Origin: SAR116 cluster bacterium AG-321-K23
GTDB lineage: Bacteria > Pseudomonadota > Alphaproteobacteria > Puniceispirillales > Marisalimonadaceae
DNA: 37,528 bases
Direction: 5' to 3'
Assembly: GCA_003284565.1 (NCBI GenBank)
Contig: QBXO01000017.1
Location: forward strand, 1 to 37,528
Shown here: positions 15,870 to 24,425 of the stretch, piece by piece
Layout: every line of letters starts with the position of its first letter
Position numbering within the stretch: position 1 is the stretch's first letter
The notes under the pieces: model-generated
The model's database searches: none
Seen by the model: the letters and a program-made list of their open reading frames with translations, nothing else
Told to the model about the DNA's origin: nothing
Program-made: the position numbers and the translations under genes

Positions 15870-16949
15870 TTAGTAGGGGAAAGGCCATCTTCTTAACTTT
15901 TCTTTTGCGATGGACCAAAGTCTTGCAAGGCCATGTGGCTCTACAATTAAAAAAACTATCATTAACAACCCCCAGATTGTTATTTCAAAATGTTTTGCCG
16001 TTACAGCTGATAAACCAACCATATCAACCATAAGAAATTTTAGACCTATTGGTAAGGTGACAACAAATGCAGCTCCTAGAAAAGAGCCTAGCATTGAACC
16101 TAGTCCTCCAATAATAATCATAAATAAAACTGGAAATGAAATTGTCATAATATCAAATGATTCCGTAACTTCAATTGCACCTAAAAAGACAGCAAAATAC
16201 AACGCGCCAGCAACACCAATGTAAAATGAGCTTATTGCAAATGCTGATAATTTTGTCTTAAGAGGTGGCACACCAATAATTTCTGCAGCAATATCCATAT
16301 CCCTAATAGCCATCCAAGAGCGACCCATTTTGCTTCTTATTAAATTTTTTGCTGCAAAACTTAATACTACGACTAAAACTAAACAGAACAAATAAGTTGC
16401 GTATGAAGGGGCTTCAGCTCCTGTAACGGGAATACCAAACATCGTCCTTTCTGAAACAGTGATTTGACCTGTATCAGAGTAATTATAAAACCATGGAACT
16501 TTGTTAAAAAGCCAAACTAGAAAAAACTGAGAAGCAAGTGTAGCAACAGCTAAATAAAATCCTTTAATCCTTAGAGATGGCAGACCAAAAATAATACCAA
16601 CAGCAGCAGTAATCAGACCAGAAATAAGTATAATAATCATTATATTCATATCAGGAAAATACGTCATAATTTTATAAGTAGAAAAGGCCCCCACTGCCAT
16701 AAATCCACCGGTCCCGAGTGAAACTTGACCACAATAACCTGTCAAAATATTCAATCCTATTGCAGCTAATGAAAATATCAAAAATGGAACTAAAATAGCT
16801 TTTTCCCAGTAACTATTAATTACAAATGGAATTATTAAAAAAGCGATGAACATCAGTGTGCTAAATGCTATTTTGTCCTGTAAAAGCGGAAAAATGGCGT
16901 GGTCTGATTTATATGAAGATTTGTACTGACCAGTTTCTTTGTAAATCAT
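15870..16949 (-). CDS. livM: ABC transporter permease LivM
   Basis: Inner-membrane permease of 359 residues with about ten hydrophobic segments. LTGYCGQVSLGTGGFMAVGAF (about 68-88) is the conserved LivM start of the core, and GRSWMAIRDMDIAAEIIGV is the cytoplasmic loop that contacts the ATPases. GGLGSMLGSFLGAAFV near the C-terminus is also standard. It forms the translocation pore with LivH. The ATG lies five bases after the LivH stop, with GAGAGGG inside the LivH end as ribosome site, so the two are coupled. The N-terminal 35 residues are soluble and longer than in many LivM. Confidence 0.94.
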   Translation of the reverse strand: MIYKETGQYKSSYKSDHAIFPLLQDKIAFSTLMFIAFLIIPFVINSYWEKAILVPFLIFSLAAIGLNILTGYCGQVSLGTGGFMAVGAFSTYKIMTYFPDMNIMIIILISGLITAAVGIIFGLPSLRIKGFYLAVATLASQFFLVWLFNKVPWFYNYSDTGQITVSERTMFGIPVTGAEAPSYATYLFCLVLVVVLSFAAKNLIRSKMGRSWMAIRDMDIAAEIIGVPPLKTKLSAFAISSFYIGVAGALYFAVFLGAIEVTESFDIMTISFPVLFMIIIGGLGSMLGSFLGAAFVVTLPIGLKFLMVDMVGLSAVTAKHFEITIWGLLMIVFLIVEPHGLARLWSIAKEKLRRWPFPY

Positions 16950-16954
16950 AAAAT

Positions 16955-17959
16955 TTAAACCCTCTCAATAATTTTATCGCCAAATAATCCTTGTGGACGA
17001 AATAATAAAAAGACTAAAGCCATTACGTAGGCAAACCAATTCTCAAGTGCACCTGTTTCAAAATAACCACCTATATAAATTTCAGCCAGCTTTTCACCAA
17101 CACCTATAAGAAGTCCACCAATAATAGCTCCAGGTATAGATGTGAAGCCTCCCAATATAAGAACAGGCAACGCCTTTAAGGCTATTAATGACAAGGAAAA
17201 CTGAACCCCTGACTCAGTTCCCCACATAATCCCAGCTACCATTGCAATAAAACCAGAAATAGCCCAAACAAGTATCCAAATACTTCTTAGTGAAATACCA
17301 ACGGATAGTGCAGCTTGATGATCGTCAGCAACAGCTCTTAATGCTCTACCAGTTTTTGTATATTGTGAGAAAAGAGCTAAGGACACAACCAAAATGACGG
17401 CAATTACTGTTGCCCAAATATTAAGAACATCTACGTACATTCCGTAATAATCACTTCCTTCAGCAGCGAGACCAATAGTAGCTTCTTCTAACCAGATTGA
17501 TCCTCCACTTGGTATACCAACGTCTAAGACCTTAACATCGGATCCCCACATTAAATCACCCACACCTTCGAGTGCAAAGGCCAAACCAATAGTTGCCATA
17601 AATAAGATTATTGGGTCCTGATTAACAAGATGTTTTAGAACTAGTCGTTCTATAATCCAAGCAAGAGCAATCATGGTTACCATCGTCAATAAAATAGCAA
17701 GAAAATTTGGCATCGAAGCGTACCAATTATGGTAATTAGTGCCAAAAAGTTCGTTTATTAAGTGTGCGAAAGGTACTTGACCAGTTTGATAACCAACTAG
17801 GGTTAGTGCAGCAAAGAGTGCAAAAACTCCTTGAGCAAAGTTAAATACTCCAGATGCCTTAAAAATCAAAACAAAGCCAAGAGCAACAAGTGAATACATA
17901 ACTCCGGACATTAGTCCATTCAAAACGGTTTCAATAAAATTAAGTAATTCTACACTCAT
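16955..17959 (-). CDS. livH: ABC transporter permease LivH
   Basis: Permease of 334 residues with about eight membrane segments. VLNGLMSGVMYSLVALGFVLIFKASGVFNFAQG follows the LivH pattern (given here by its parts NGLMSGVMYSLVALG and GVFNFAQG). TGRALRAVADDHQAALSVGI is the loop that docks on the ATPases and LGGFTSIPGAIIGGLLIG the C-terminal helix pair. An insert at about 60-80 (HLINELFGTNYHNW) enlarges the first periplasmic loop relative to E. coli LivH. GAAGGAAA precedes the ATG. It lies 15 bases after LivG and 5 before LivM. Confidence 0.94.
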   Translation of the reverse strand: MSVELLNFIETVLNGLMSGVMYSLVALGFVLIFKASGVFNFAQGVFALFAALTLVGYQTGQVPFAHLINELFGTNYHNWYASMPNFLAILLTMVTMIALAWIIERLVLKHLVNQDPIILFMATIGLAFALEGVGDLMWGSDVKVLDVGIPSGGSIWLEEATIGLAAEGSDYYGMYVDVLNIWATVIAVILVVSLALFSQYTKTGRALRAVADDHQAALSVGISLRSIWILVWAISGFIAMVAGIMWGTESGVQFSLSLIALKALPVLILGGFTSIPGAIIGGLLIGVGEKLAEIYIGGYFETGALENWFAYVMALVFLLFRPQGLFGDKIIERV

Positions 17960-17974
17960 AAAATAATTTCCTTC

Positions 17975-18778
17975 TTAATCGTCAGATACTCCTAGATACG
18001 CATCTATAACTGCTTTGTTGTTTCTAATTTCTTTAGGCAACCCAGATCCAATTTTTTTGCCATAGTCTAATACAACAATCCTATCTGAAATATCCATCAC
18101 AACACCCATGTCGTGTTCTATTAAAACTATTGTGGTCTTTAATTCGTTATTGACCGTGAGAACAAATCTACTCATATCTTGCTTTTCTTCTACGTTCATA
18201 CCTGCCATAGGCTCATCTAATAGAAGTATTTCTGGTTCCATTGCCAATGCACGACCTAACTCAACCCTTTTTTGTAAACCATATGGGAGCGATCCTACAG
18301 GTGTCCGTCTTATTGATTGAAGATCTAAAAAATCTATAACTCTTTCAACTTTTTCACGATGCTCTTCTTCTTCTTTTGCTACTGGACCAAAATAAAGAGC
18401 CTGCATTAGAAAATTTTTCTTTTGTTTTAACAATCTTCCAGTCATAAGATTGTCTAATGTACTCATTCCTTTAAACAATGCTATGTTTTGAAATGTCCTA
18501 GCTATGCCACTTTTTGCGGCAAGTTCAGGTTCCATTTCACTTCTATCTATTCCAGCAAAATTAATTGTTCCGCTAGTAGGCTTATAAAATCCATTTATTA
18601 CATTTAGCATTGAAGATTTACCTGCTCCATTAGGTCCTATAATTGCAAAAACTTCGCCTTTTTTTACTTCAAAGGATACGTCTGTTAGAGCTTTAACACC
18701 TCCAAAAGCTAAACTAATATTTTTAAGTTCAATTGCTGTTTTCCCATAAGGTATTTTTTTTAAATCTGCTAAGCTCAT
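17975..18778 (-). CDS. livG: ABC transporter ATP-binding protein LivG
   Basis: ABC ATPase of 267 residues, the usual LivG length. Walker A GPNGAGKSS is at 48-56, TFQNIALFKGMSTLDNLMTG is the LivG Q-loop region, the signature is the degenerate LPYGLQKRVELGRAL, and Walker B is ILLDEPMAGM followed by the H-loop in IEHDMGVVM. The degenerate signature is normal for LivG. Its ATG starts on the base after the stop of the ligase gene upstream, with no gap, so translation of ligase and transporter is coupled. It powers the LivHM importer together with LivF. Confidence 0.95.
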   Translation of the reverse strand: MSLADLKKIPYGKTAIELKNISLAFGGVKALTDVSFEVKKGEVFAIIGPNGAGKSSMLNVINGFYKPTSGTINFAGIDRSEMEPELAAKSGIARTFQNIALFKGMSTLDNLMTGRLLKQKKNFLMQALYFGPVAKEEEEHREKVERVIDFLDLQSIRRTPVGSLPYGLQKRVELGRALAMEPEILLLDEPMAGMNVEEKQDMSRFVLTVNNELKTTIVLIEHDMGVVMDISDRIVVLDYGKKIGSGLPKEIRNNKAVIDAYLGVSDD

Positions 18779-20746
18779 CTATTTTTTACCTTTACTAGAT
18801 TTCTTTCCTTTAGAAGCTGGTTTATTTGTTTTTATGTTGGATGTTTTTATTAGATGTCTAATTTCCATAGTTGCACTTATTTTACTTTTTCTTCCATCTT
18901 CCAGGGTAAATTCTGTATTAATTGTTGCAGTATCTTTATCAAGATAAAGATCTTTTATAATATCTTTATATCTACTATTGATAACGCTTCTTCTAACTTT
19001 TCTTGTTCTGGTTAATTCACCGTCATCTGCCTCTAATTCTTTAAATAATAATAAGAATTTTGCAATTTTAGTATTATCAGGAAGCTGTTCATTAACTTTT
19101 TTTATTTCATCTTCTATAAGTTGGTAAATTTCTTTATGTGCTGCTAGGCCCGTGTATGAAGTAAAAGGTAATTGTAATTTCTCAGCAAGTTTGGATACAA
19201 TAGAAAATCTTATACAAATGATGGCAGTTAAGTAGGGTTTTTCAGAACCAATAACAACAGCCTCACCAACATATGGAGAAAATTTAAGTTTATTTTCTAT
19301 ATTTTGAGGAGAAAACTTTACACCGTCTGATTTAACGGCAATATCATTTACTCGATCAAGAACGTTAAGTCTACCTTTATCATCAAAAAAGCCTGCGTCT
19401 CCGGTATACATCCAACCTTTTTTGATAGTGTCTTTATAGGCTTTTTGATTATTATAGTAACCAGAAAACATACTTGGATGTTTTGTTATTATTTCGCCAA
19501 GACCATTTGGATCTGGGTCTACAATTTTAACTTCACAATCTGGAAAAGGAACACCTACTGTTTCACAATCCATCGTACCATCTGGTACATCCTGAAGTGT
19601 GTAAGCGCCCATAAGTTCAGTTTGACCATAGAGTTGTCTGAGAGGTATTCCCATGGCAAGAAAAAACTTAAATGTTTCAGGACCAATAGCAGACCCACCA
19701 GTGGCTGCAGATTTAACTTTGCTAAAACCTAGTCTATCTTTTAATGAAGAAAACAATAGTTTGTCTGCAAGAAAATCTCTTTTTCCCTGATCAACAGCTT
19801 TTAATCCTCTTTCTACCATAGTGTTAAATAACCACTGAGTTATTTTAGGGGCATCTAAGATTCTTGATCTCATGTCAGCTGCAATTTGTTCCCATAATCT
19901 AGGAGCTCCAAGCATAAAAGTTGGCCCAACTTCTCTCATGTCTTCCATTGCAGTCTCAGGTCTTTCAGGAAAATTTACTTTCATACCTCCAACAATGTTA
20001 AAACCCACACCATAAGTTTGTTCCATTATCCATGGAAATGGAAGCACTGAAACATACTCATCTTCAACTGACTTTGGGTCAACTTTTAAATATCTTATTA
20101 CATGTTCAATAAACTTAGCTCCTGGAAGCATTGCTAATTTAGGATTTGAGGTTGTTCCAGATGTGGTGCATAGAATGGCATTTTTTTCACCTGATATTTT
20201 CTCTATCATTTTATTATATTTATTTGGATCTTTCGAGGCGATCTCTTTTCCTTCTTCAATTAAATCAGACATGTCTGTGATTTTTGGATCATCTAATTCT
20301 TTAAGGCCACGACTATCTTCATAGAATATATTGATCTGATTGTTTTTAGGCCTTTTAATAGTTAGAATTTTATCAACTTGTTCTTGATCCTCTGCATATA
20401 CAAAGTTCACTTTTGCAGCATCTATCAAATAGCCGACTTCTTCATCTAATGTATCTCTATAAATACCTAAGCTCATTCCTCCTATAGCTTGAGCGGCGAG
20501 TTCAAAAAATAACCAAGAAGGTTTGTTATCGCCAATTAAGCCAATAACATCGCCTGATTTGAAACCTCTTTTAGCTAGGCTAAGTGCCAAATATGAGACG
20601 TTGTCATTATATTCTTTCCATGTAATTTCGTTCCAAATACCTAAATCTTTATCCCTTAAAGCGACTGTATTTGGTATAGTCTCAGCTCTGTGTTTAAGAA
20701 TTTTTGGAAGCGTATTGTGAATATTTGTATCTGGATAATTAGACAT
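18779..20746 (-). CDS. Long-chain acyl-CoA synthetase (FadD15-like) with altered P-loop
   Basis: AMP-forming ligase of 655 residues from the ATG at 20746, chosen because AAAGG (20756-20752) lies five bases upstream; an in-frame ATG 24 bases earlier lacks a ribosome site. LYGQTELMGAYT and YTGDAGFFDDKGRLNVLDR are the adenine and ribose motifs. The P-loop reads TSGTTSNPKLAML near 195-207, where the family consensus is TSGTTGxPKG; both Gly replacements are unusual. The C-terminus ends in a Lys/Ser-rich tail (PASKGKKSSKGKK). As the first gene of the transporter operon, it likely traps the imported acid as a CoA ester at the membrane (vectorial acylation), which is inference. Confidence 0.9.
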   Translation of the reverse strand: MSNYPDTNIHNTLPKILKHRAETIPNTVALRDKDLGIWNEITWKEYNDNVSYLALSLAKRGFKSGDVIGLIGDNKPSWLFFELAAQAIGGMSLGIYRDTLDEEVGYLIDAAKVNFVYAEDQEQVDKILTIKRPKNNQINIFYEDSRGLKELDDPKITDMSDLIEEGKEIASKDPNKYNKMIEKISGEKNAILCTTSGTTSNPKLAMLPGAKFIEHVIRYLKVDPKSVEDEYVSVLPFPWIMEQTYGVGFNIVGGMKVNFPERPETAMEDMREVGPTFMLGAPRLWEQIAADMRSRILDAPKITQWLFNTMVERGLKAVDQGKRDFLADKLLFSSLKDRLGFSKVKSAATGGSAIGPETFKFFLAMGIPLRQLYGQTELMGAYTLQDVPDGTMDCETVGVPFPDCEVKIVDPDPNGLGEIITKHPSMFSGYYNNQKAYKDTIKKGWMYTGDAGFFDDKGRLNVLDRVNDIAVKSDGVKFSPQNIENKLKFSPYVGEAVVIGSEKPYLTAIICIRFSIVSKLAEKLQLPFTSYTGLAAHKEIYQLIEDEIKKVNEQLPDNTKIAKFLLLFKELEADDGELTRTRKVRRSVINSRYKDIIKDLYLDKDTATINTEFTLEDGRKSKISATMEIRHLIKTSNIKTNKPASKGKKSSKGKK

Positions 20747-20999
20747 ATGTACCTTTGAATTTAACCCCATAAATATTTAATTATCTACTAACTTAGTAAA
20801 TAAATTACATTAATAAAAATTGATGAGATCAAACTTAGAAATAAGTAACCCCCCCCATATAATTTATAGGCTATCCAAAAAAACATTAAAATCAACATAA
20901 ACTTTAATAAAATTTAAAAAAAATTATCTCTTTTGTTTTCAGTGACTTATTTGATAAAAAAACTCTGATTTCAAACAAAAAATTTAATTAATTTACTTG
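20747..20999 (-). promoter_or_regulatory. Leader/promoter region of the transporter operon, with a G8 tract
   Basis: This 253-base gap is the longest in the window and lies between two minus-strand genes. On the minus strand, TATAAATTATAT (about 20868-20857) directly precedes eight G residues at 20856-20849, then about 100 bases of AT-rich leader run to the ligase start. A TTGATT lies about 21 bases before the TATAAA, too far for an ideal promoter. No clear terminator for the dehydrogenase upstream was found; only T-runs without a GC stem. No ORF is convincing here. Confidence 0.4.
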
Positions 21000-22709
21000 T
21001 TAAACAAAAGAATCATCTGTTAACTGAACTATGGTTGCTCCTTTTGTAACAATTTTGAAATGAGACACTACCCTGGGCAAAATATGAAAATCAAAAAATT
21101 CAGCTGAGATAATTTTACTTTTTAGAAAATTTTCATTTTGAGTTTTTTCTGACAATTTTAATTTAGCTTTAACTTTTCCTTTATGCATTAGCCATCCACC
21201 AATTAAATATCCAAAACCCATCATGTAATCAAAACTTATACAAGATAGCATTTCAGCATCATCTCTATTTTCTAAAATAAAATCTAGAGTGTTTGAAGCC
21301 AAGGCAATCATATTTGACATTTCTTGATTAAGTTCGCAATCGACTTTAATTTCTTCTAAAAATTCTTTAGCAGTTTTTCCATTATCTTTTAAGGTTTTCC
21401 TAAATATAAAGTCATTGGCTTGAATTGCATTTGTGCCCTCATATATTGGTAATATTCTTGCATCTCTCATAAACTGAGCGGCCCCAGTTTCTTCAATAAA
21501 TCCCATGCCTCCATGAATTTGTAGTCCATTACTCGTAACTTCTTGAGCTAATTCAGTTGACCAACCTTTAATTATGGGAATTAAAAAACCTTCTTTTAAT
21601 TTACATTTTTCATCTCCGTTATGCGCTCTTTCCATAATTTCGGATGAAACTAAAATTAAAGCGCGCATTGCCTCTGTAAGACTACGCATGGATAAAAGTA
21701 GTCTTTTAACATCACCATGGCCTATTATTGGTGTACCTTTTTCTCTGTTAATAGGAGTTCCTTGAATTCTTGTGTTTGCGTACTCTAGTGCTTTTTGTCT
21801 AGCAGCCTCAGAAATTGCCATCCCTTGAAGTCCAACATCAAACCGTGCTCGATTCATCATAATAAACATATATTCAATGCCTCTACCTTCTTCTCCCAAC
21901 ATATAACCGATAGCTCCCTCATTCTCTCCATAAGACATAACTGCTGTTGGGCTTGCTTTTATACCCATCTTATGTTCGATGGATATGCATTTGAGGTCAT
22001 TTCTAATTGTGTAGTTGCCACTTTGATCTTTTAAAAATTTTGGAATTATAAAAGTAGAAATCCCTTTTATACCTTCAGGTGCTCCTTCAGGTCTTGCAAG
22101 AACCAGATGAATAATATTTTCAGACAGATCATGTTCACCATAAGTGATATATATTTTTTGTCCTTTTATTCTCCAATTCTCACCATCGTGCTCAGCTTTA
22201 GTTTTTATTGTAGCTAGATCCGTTCCAGACTGAGGTTCAGTTAGATTCATAGTGCCTGTCCATGCCCCAGAATTAAACTTGGGCAAATAAGTTCTCTTCT
22301 CTTCTTCTGTTCCGACTAGAGTAAATGCGTCAATTAATCCCTGTGTAAGTAAGCTGCATAAAGCGAAAGACATATTAGCACCATGCCAATACTCGTTAAT
22401 AGCAGCACTCATTCTTGTAGGCAGTCCCATACCCTCGTAATTAGAATCACTTGCTACTCCAATCCAGCCACCTTTTGCAATTTCTGAAAAGGCGTGACTA
22501 AATCCTTCAGGTGTCTCAACTTCATGATCTTGTCTCAGAATAGGATTATTTTTGTCACCAAATTGATTTAATGGTGCTAAGTAATTATCTGCTAACTTTC
22601 CAGCCTCTGAGAGAACTGCGTCGATAGTGCTATCATCGAGATCCTCGTGAGCAGGCAAAAGATTTTCTAAAACAAACTTTGTATCCTCTAAAGGAGACGT
22701 GTAACCCAT
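21000..22709 (-). CDS. Acyl-CoA dehydrogenase with C-terminal extension (DmdC-like)
   Basis: Large-type acyl-CoA dehydrogenase, 569 residues, with the extra C-terminal helical domain of the DmdC/FadE5-like group. YTSPLEDTKFVLENLL (3-18) is the typical N-terminus, MNLTEPQSGTDLA the flavin-side motif, ALEYANTRIQG the helix before the substrate site, and the catalytic Glu is E424 in PIYEGTNAIQ. DmdC oxidises 3-methylmercaptopropionyl-CoA, but paralogs act on other acyl-CoAs, so specificity is open. GGAG lies seven bases before the ATG. It is transcribed divergently from a DmdB-like ligase only 78 bases away, an arrangement that suggests shared control and pathway. Confidence 0.9.
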   Translation of the reverse strand: MGYTSPLEDTKFVLENLLPAHEDLDDSTIDAVLSEAGKLADNYLAPLNQFGDKNNPILRQDHEVETPEGFSHAFSEIAKGGWIGVASDSNYEGMGLPTRMSAAINEYWHGANMSFALCSLLTQGLIDAFTLVGTEEEKRTYLPKFNSGAWTGTMNLTEPQSGTDLATIKTKAEHDGENWRIKGQKIYITYGEHDLSENIIHLVLARPEGAPEGIKGISTFIIPKFLKDQSGNYTIRNDLKCISIEHKMGIKASPTAVMSYGENEGAIGYMLGEEGRGIEYMFIMMNRARFDVGLQGMAISEAARQKALEYANTRIQGTPINREKGTPIIGHGDVKRLLLSMRSLTEAMRALILVSSEIMERAHNGDEKCKLKEGFLIPIIKGWSTELAQEVTSNGLQIHGGMGFIEETGAAQFMRDARILPIYEGTNAIQANDFIFRKTLKDNGKTAKEFLEEIKVDCELNQEMSNMIALASNTLDFILENRDDAEMLSCISFDYMMGFGYLIGGWLMHKGKVKAKLKLSEKTQNENFLKSKIISAEFFDFHILPRVVSHFKIVTKGATIVQLTDDSFV

Positions 22710-22772
22710 CTAAAAACTCCAATATATTTTTCATAGTTGATAAAATTTAACCTTACTATTATGAATATTATT

Positions 22773-22778
22773 AGGAGG
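22773..22778 (+). promoter_or_regulatory. Consensus Shine-Dalgarno that fixes the DmdB-like start
   Basis: AGGAGG lies nine bases before ATG at 22788. Longer in-frame starts at 22737 (TTG) and 22761 (ATG) would place it inside the coding region, so 22788 is preferred. Confidence 0.75.
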
Positions 22779-22787
22779 AAATCAACT

Positions 22788-24425
22788 ATGTCTGAAATAG
22801 AAAATGGTTTAAGTAAAAATAAAGCAAATTACGCTTCATTAAGCCCTTTATCATTTCTTGAAAGAACAAGAAAAACATTCCCAAATCAAATTGCTATTGA
22901 ATATAAAGACTACAAATTAACTTATCAGGAAGTTGGTGAAAGATGTGATGCATTAGCAGAGCTAATAAAAAGTAAAAATTACGCTGACGGGAGTACAATT
23001 GCAGTAATGTTACCGAACATTCCTGTAATGTGGGAGTGTCACTTTGGGGTACCAATGGCAACTGGTGTCCTCAATGCAATTAATACAAGACTTGATAGTT
23101 CTACTGTTCGTTTCATTCTTGAACATGGAGAATCTAAATTATTTATATATGATTCTGAATACAGTCAAATTATTGAAAAAGCACTAGAGAATTTTAATAA
23201 TCCTCCGTTATTAATTGAATATGTTGATAAAATTGCTGGTAATCAAAGGTCAAGTTTTGCTGAGAAATTTAACTGTCTAGACTATGAAGCAGAATTAGAA
23301 AAATTTATTGGTTTTAAATTTGACCACGTTTTGCCAACTGATGAGTGGAATTCAATAGCTTTAAATTACACTTCTGGAACAACAGGCAACCCAAAAGGAG
23401 TTGTGTATCACCATCGTGGAGCTTATTTAAATGCAATTGGTAACACGCTTACTTGGGATTTACCAATGCACCCTAAATATTTATGGACACTTCCTATGTT
23501 TCACTGCAATGGATGGTGTTTTCCTTGGACTATAACTGAAAGAGCAGGTACACATGTTTGCTTAAGACAACCAGCTGGAGAATTAATTGTAGAAGCTTTT
23601 CAAAAACACAATATAACCCATTTATGTGGAGCTCCAATTGTAATGCAAATGGTGGCGGATTATTTATTACAAAATAAAATATCTCTTAAATCAAAAATTA
23701 AAATGATGACTGCGGGCGCTCCTCCTCCTGAAGCTGTTCTTAGTAAAATGGAAACCTGTGGCATTGAGGTTATTCATGTATATGGTCTTACAGAAATTTA
23801 TGGGCCTGCCGTTGTATGCGCATGGCATACAGAGTGGAACCAATACGATACCTCTGAACAAGCTAAATTAAAAGCAAGGCAAGGTGTAGTTTACTCTGTC
23901 CAAGAAAATATGAAAATTTTTGATCCTAAAACAAAAAAAGAAGTTCCAAAGGATGGTGTATCACTAGGCGAAGTATTTATAAAAGGTAATATAACTATGA
24001 AAGGTTATCTTAAAAATAAAAAAGCAACTGATGAAGCTTTTGAAGATGGTTGGTTTCATACAGGCGACTTAGGTGTTTGGTATGAGGACGGATACATACA
24101 ACTTAAAGACAGATCAAAAGATATAATAATATCAGGAGGAGAAAACATTTCCTCAATTGAAGTTGAAGACGCTATATACAAACACCGAGATGTTGTTGCG
24201 GTTGCTGTTGTAGCTAAAGAAGACGAAAAGTGGGGCGAAACTCCTTGTGCGTTTGTAGAAGTTACTGAAGGATCTTCAACTGGAGAGACTGAATTAAAAG
24301 ATCATTGTAAATCTATACTCGCTGGTTTTAAAGTCCCAAAATATTTCAAATTTGTAGAACTACCAAAAACAAGCACAGGAAAAATACAAAAGTTTAAATT
24401 AAGAGAGCTAGCAAAAAAGATTTAA
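22788..24425 (+). CDS. Acyl-CoA ligase of the DmdB/AAE type
   Basis: AMP-forming acyl-CoA ligase, 545 residues. The P-loop YTSGTTGNPKGVVYHHRGA (about 194-212), LPMFHCNGWCFPW, VYGLTEIYGPA and WFHTGDLGVWYEDGYIQLKDRSKD follow the family that includes bacterial 3-methylmercaptopropionyl-CoA ligase DmdB and plant AAE enzymes. The C-terminal catalytic Lys lies in KTSTGKIQKFKLRE. It would activate a short or medium carboxylic acid. It faces the DmdC-like dehydrogenase across a 78-base gap, and its TAA directly abuts the TAA of the convergent oxidoreductase gene. DmdB function is plausible, not proven, because these paralogs are numerous and DmdA and DmdD are not in the window. Confidence 0.9.
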   Translation: MSEIENGLSKNKANYASLSPLSFLERTRKTFPNQIAIEYKDYKLTYQEVGERCDALAELIKSKNYADGSTIAVMLPNIPVMWECHFGVPMATGVLNAINTRLDSSTVRFILEHGESKLFIYDSEYSQIIEKALENFNNPPLLIEYVDKIAGNQRSSFAEKFNCLDYEAELEKFIGFKFDHVLPTDEWNSIALNYTSGTTGNPKGVVYHHRGAYLNAIGNTLTWDLPMHPKYLWTLPMFHCNGWCFPWTITERAGTHVCLRQPAGELIVEAFQKHNITHLCGAPIVMQMVADYLLQNKISLKSKIKMMTAGAPPPEAVLSKMETCGIEVIHVYGLTEIYGPAVVCAWHTEWNQYDTSEQAKLKARQGVVYSVQENMKIFDPKTKKEVPKDGVSLGEVFIKGNITMKGYLKNKKATDEAFEDGWFHTGDLGVWYEDGYIQLKDRSKDIIISGGENISSIEVEDAIYKHRDVVAVAVVAKEDEKWGETPCAFVEVTEGSSTGETELKDHCKSILAGFKVPKYFKFVELPKTSTGKIQKFKLRELAKKI

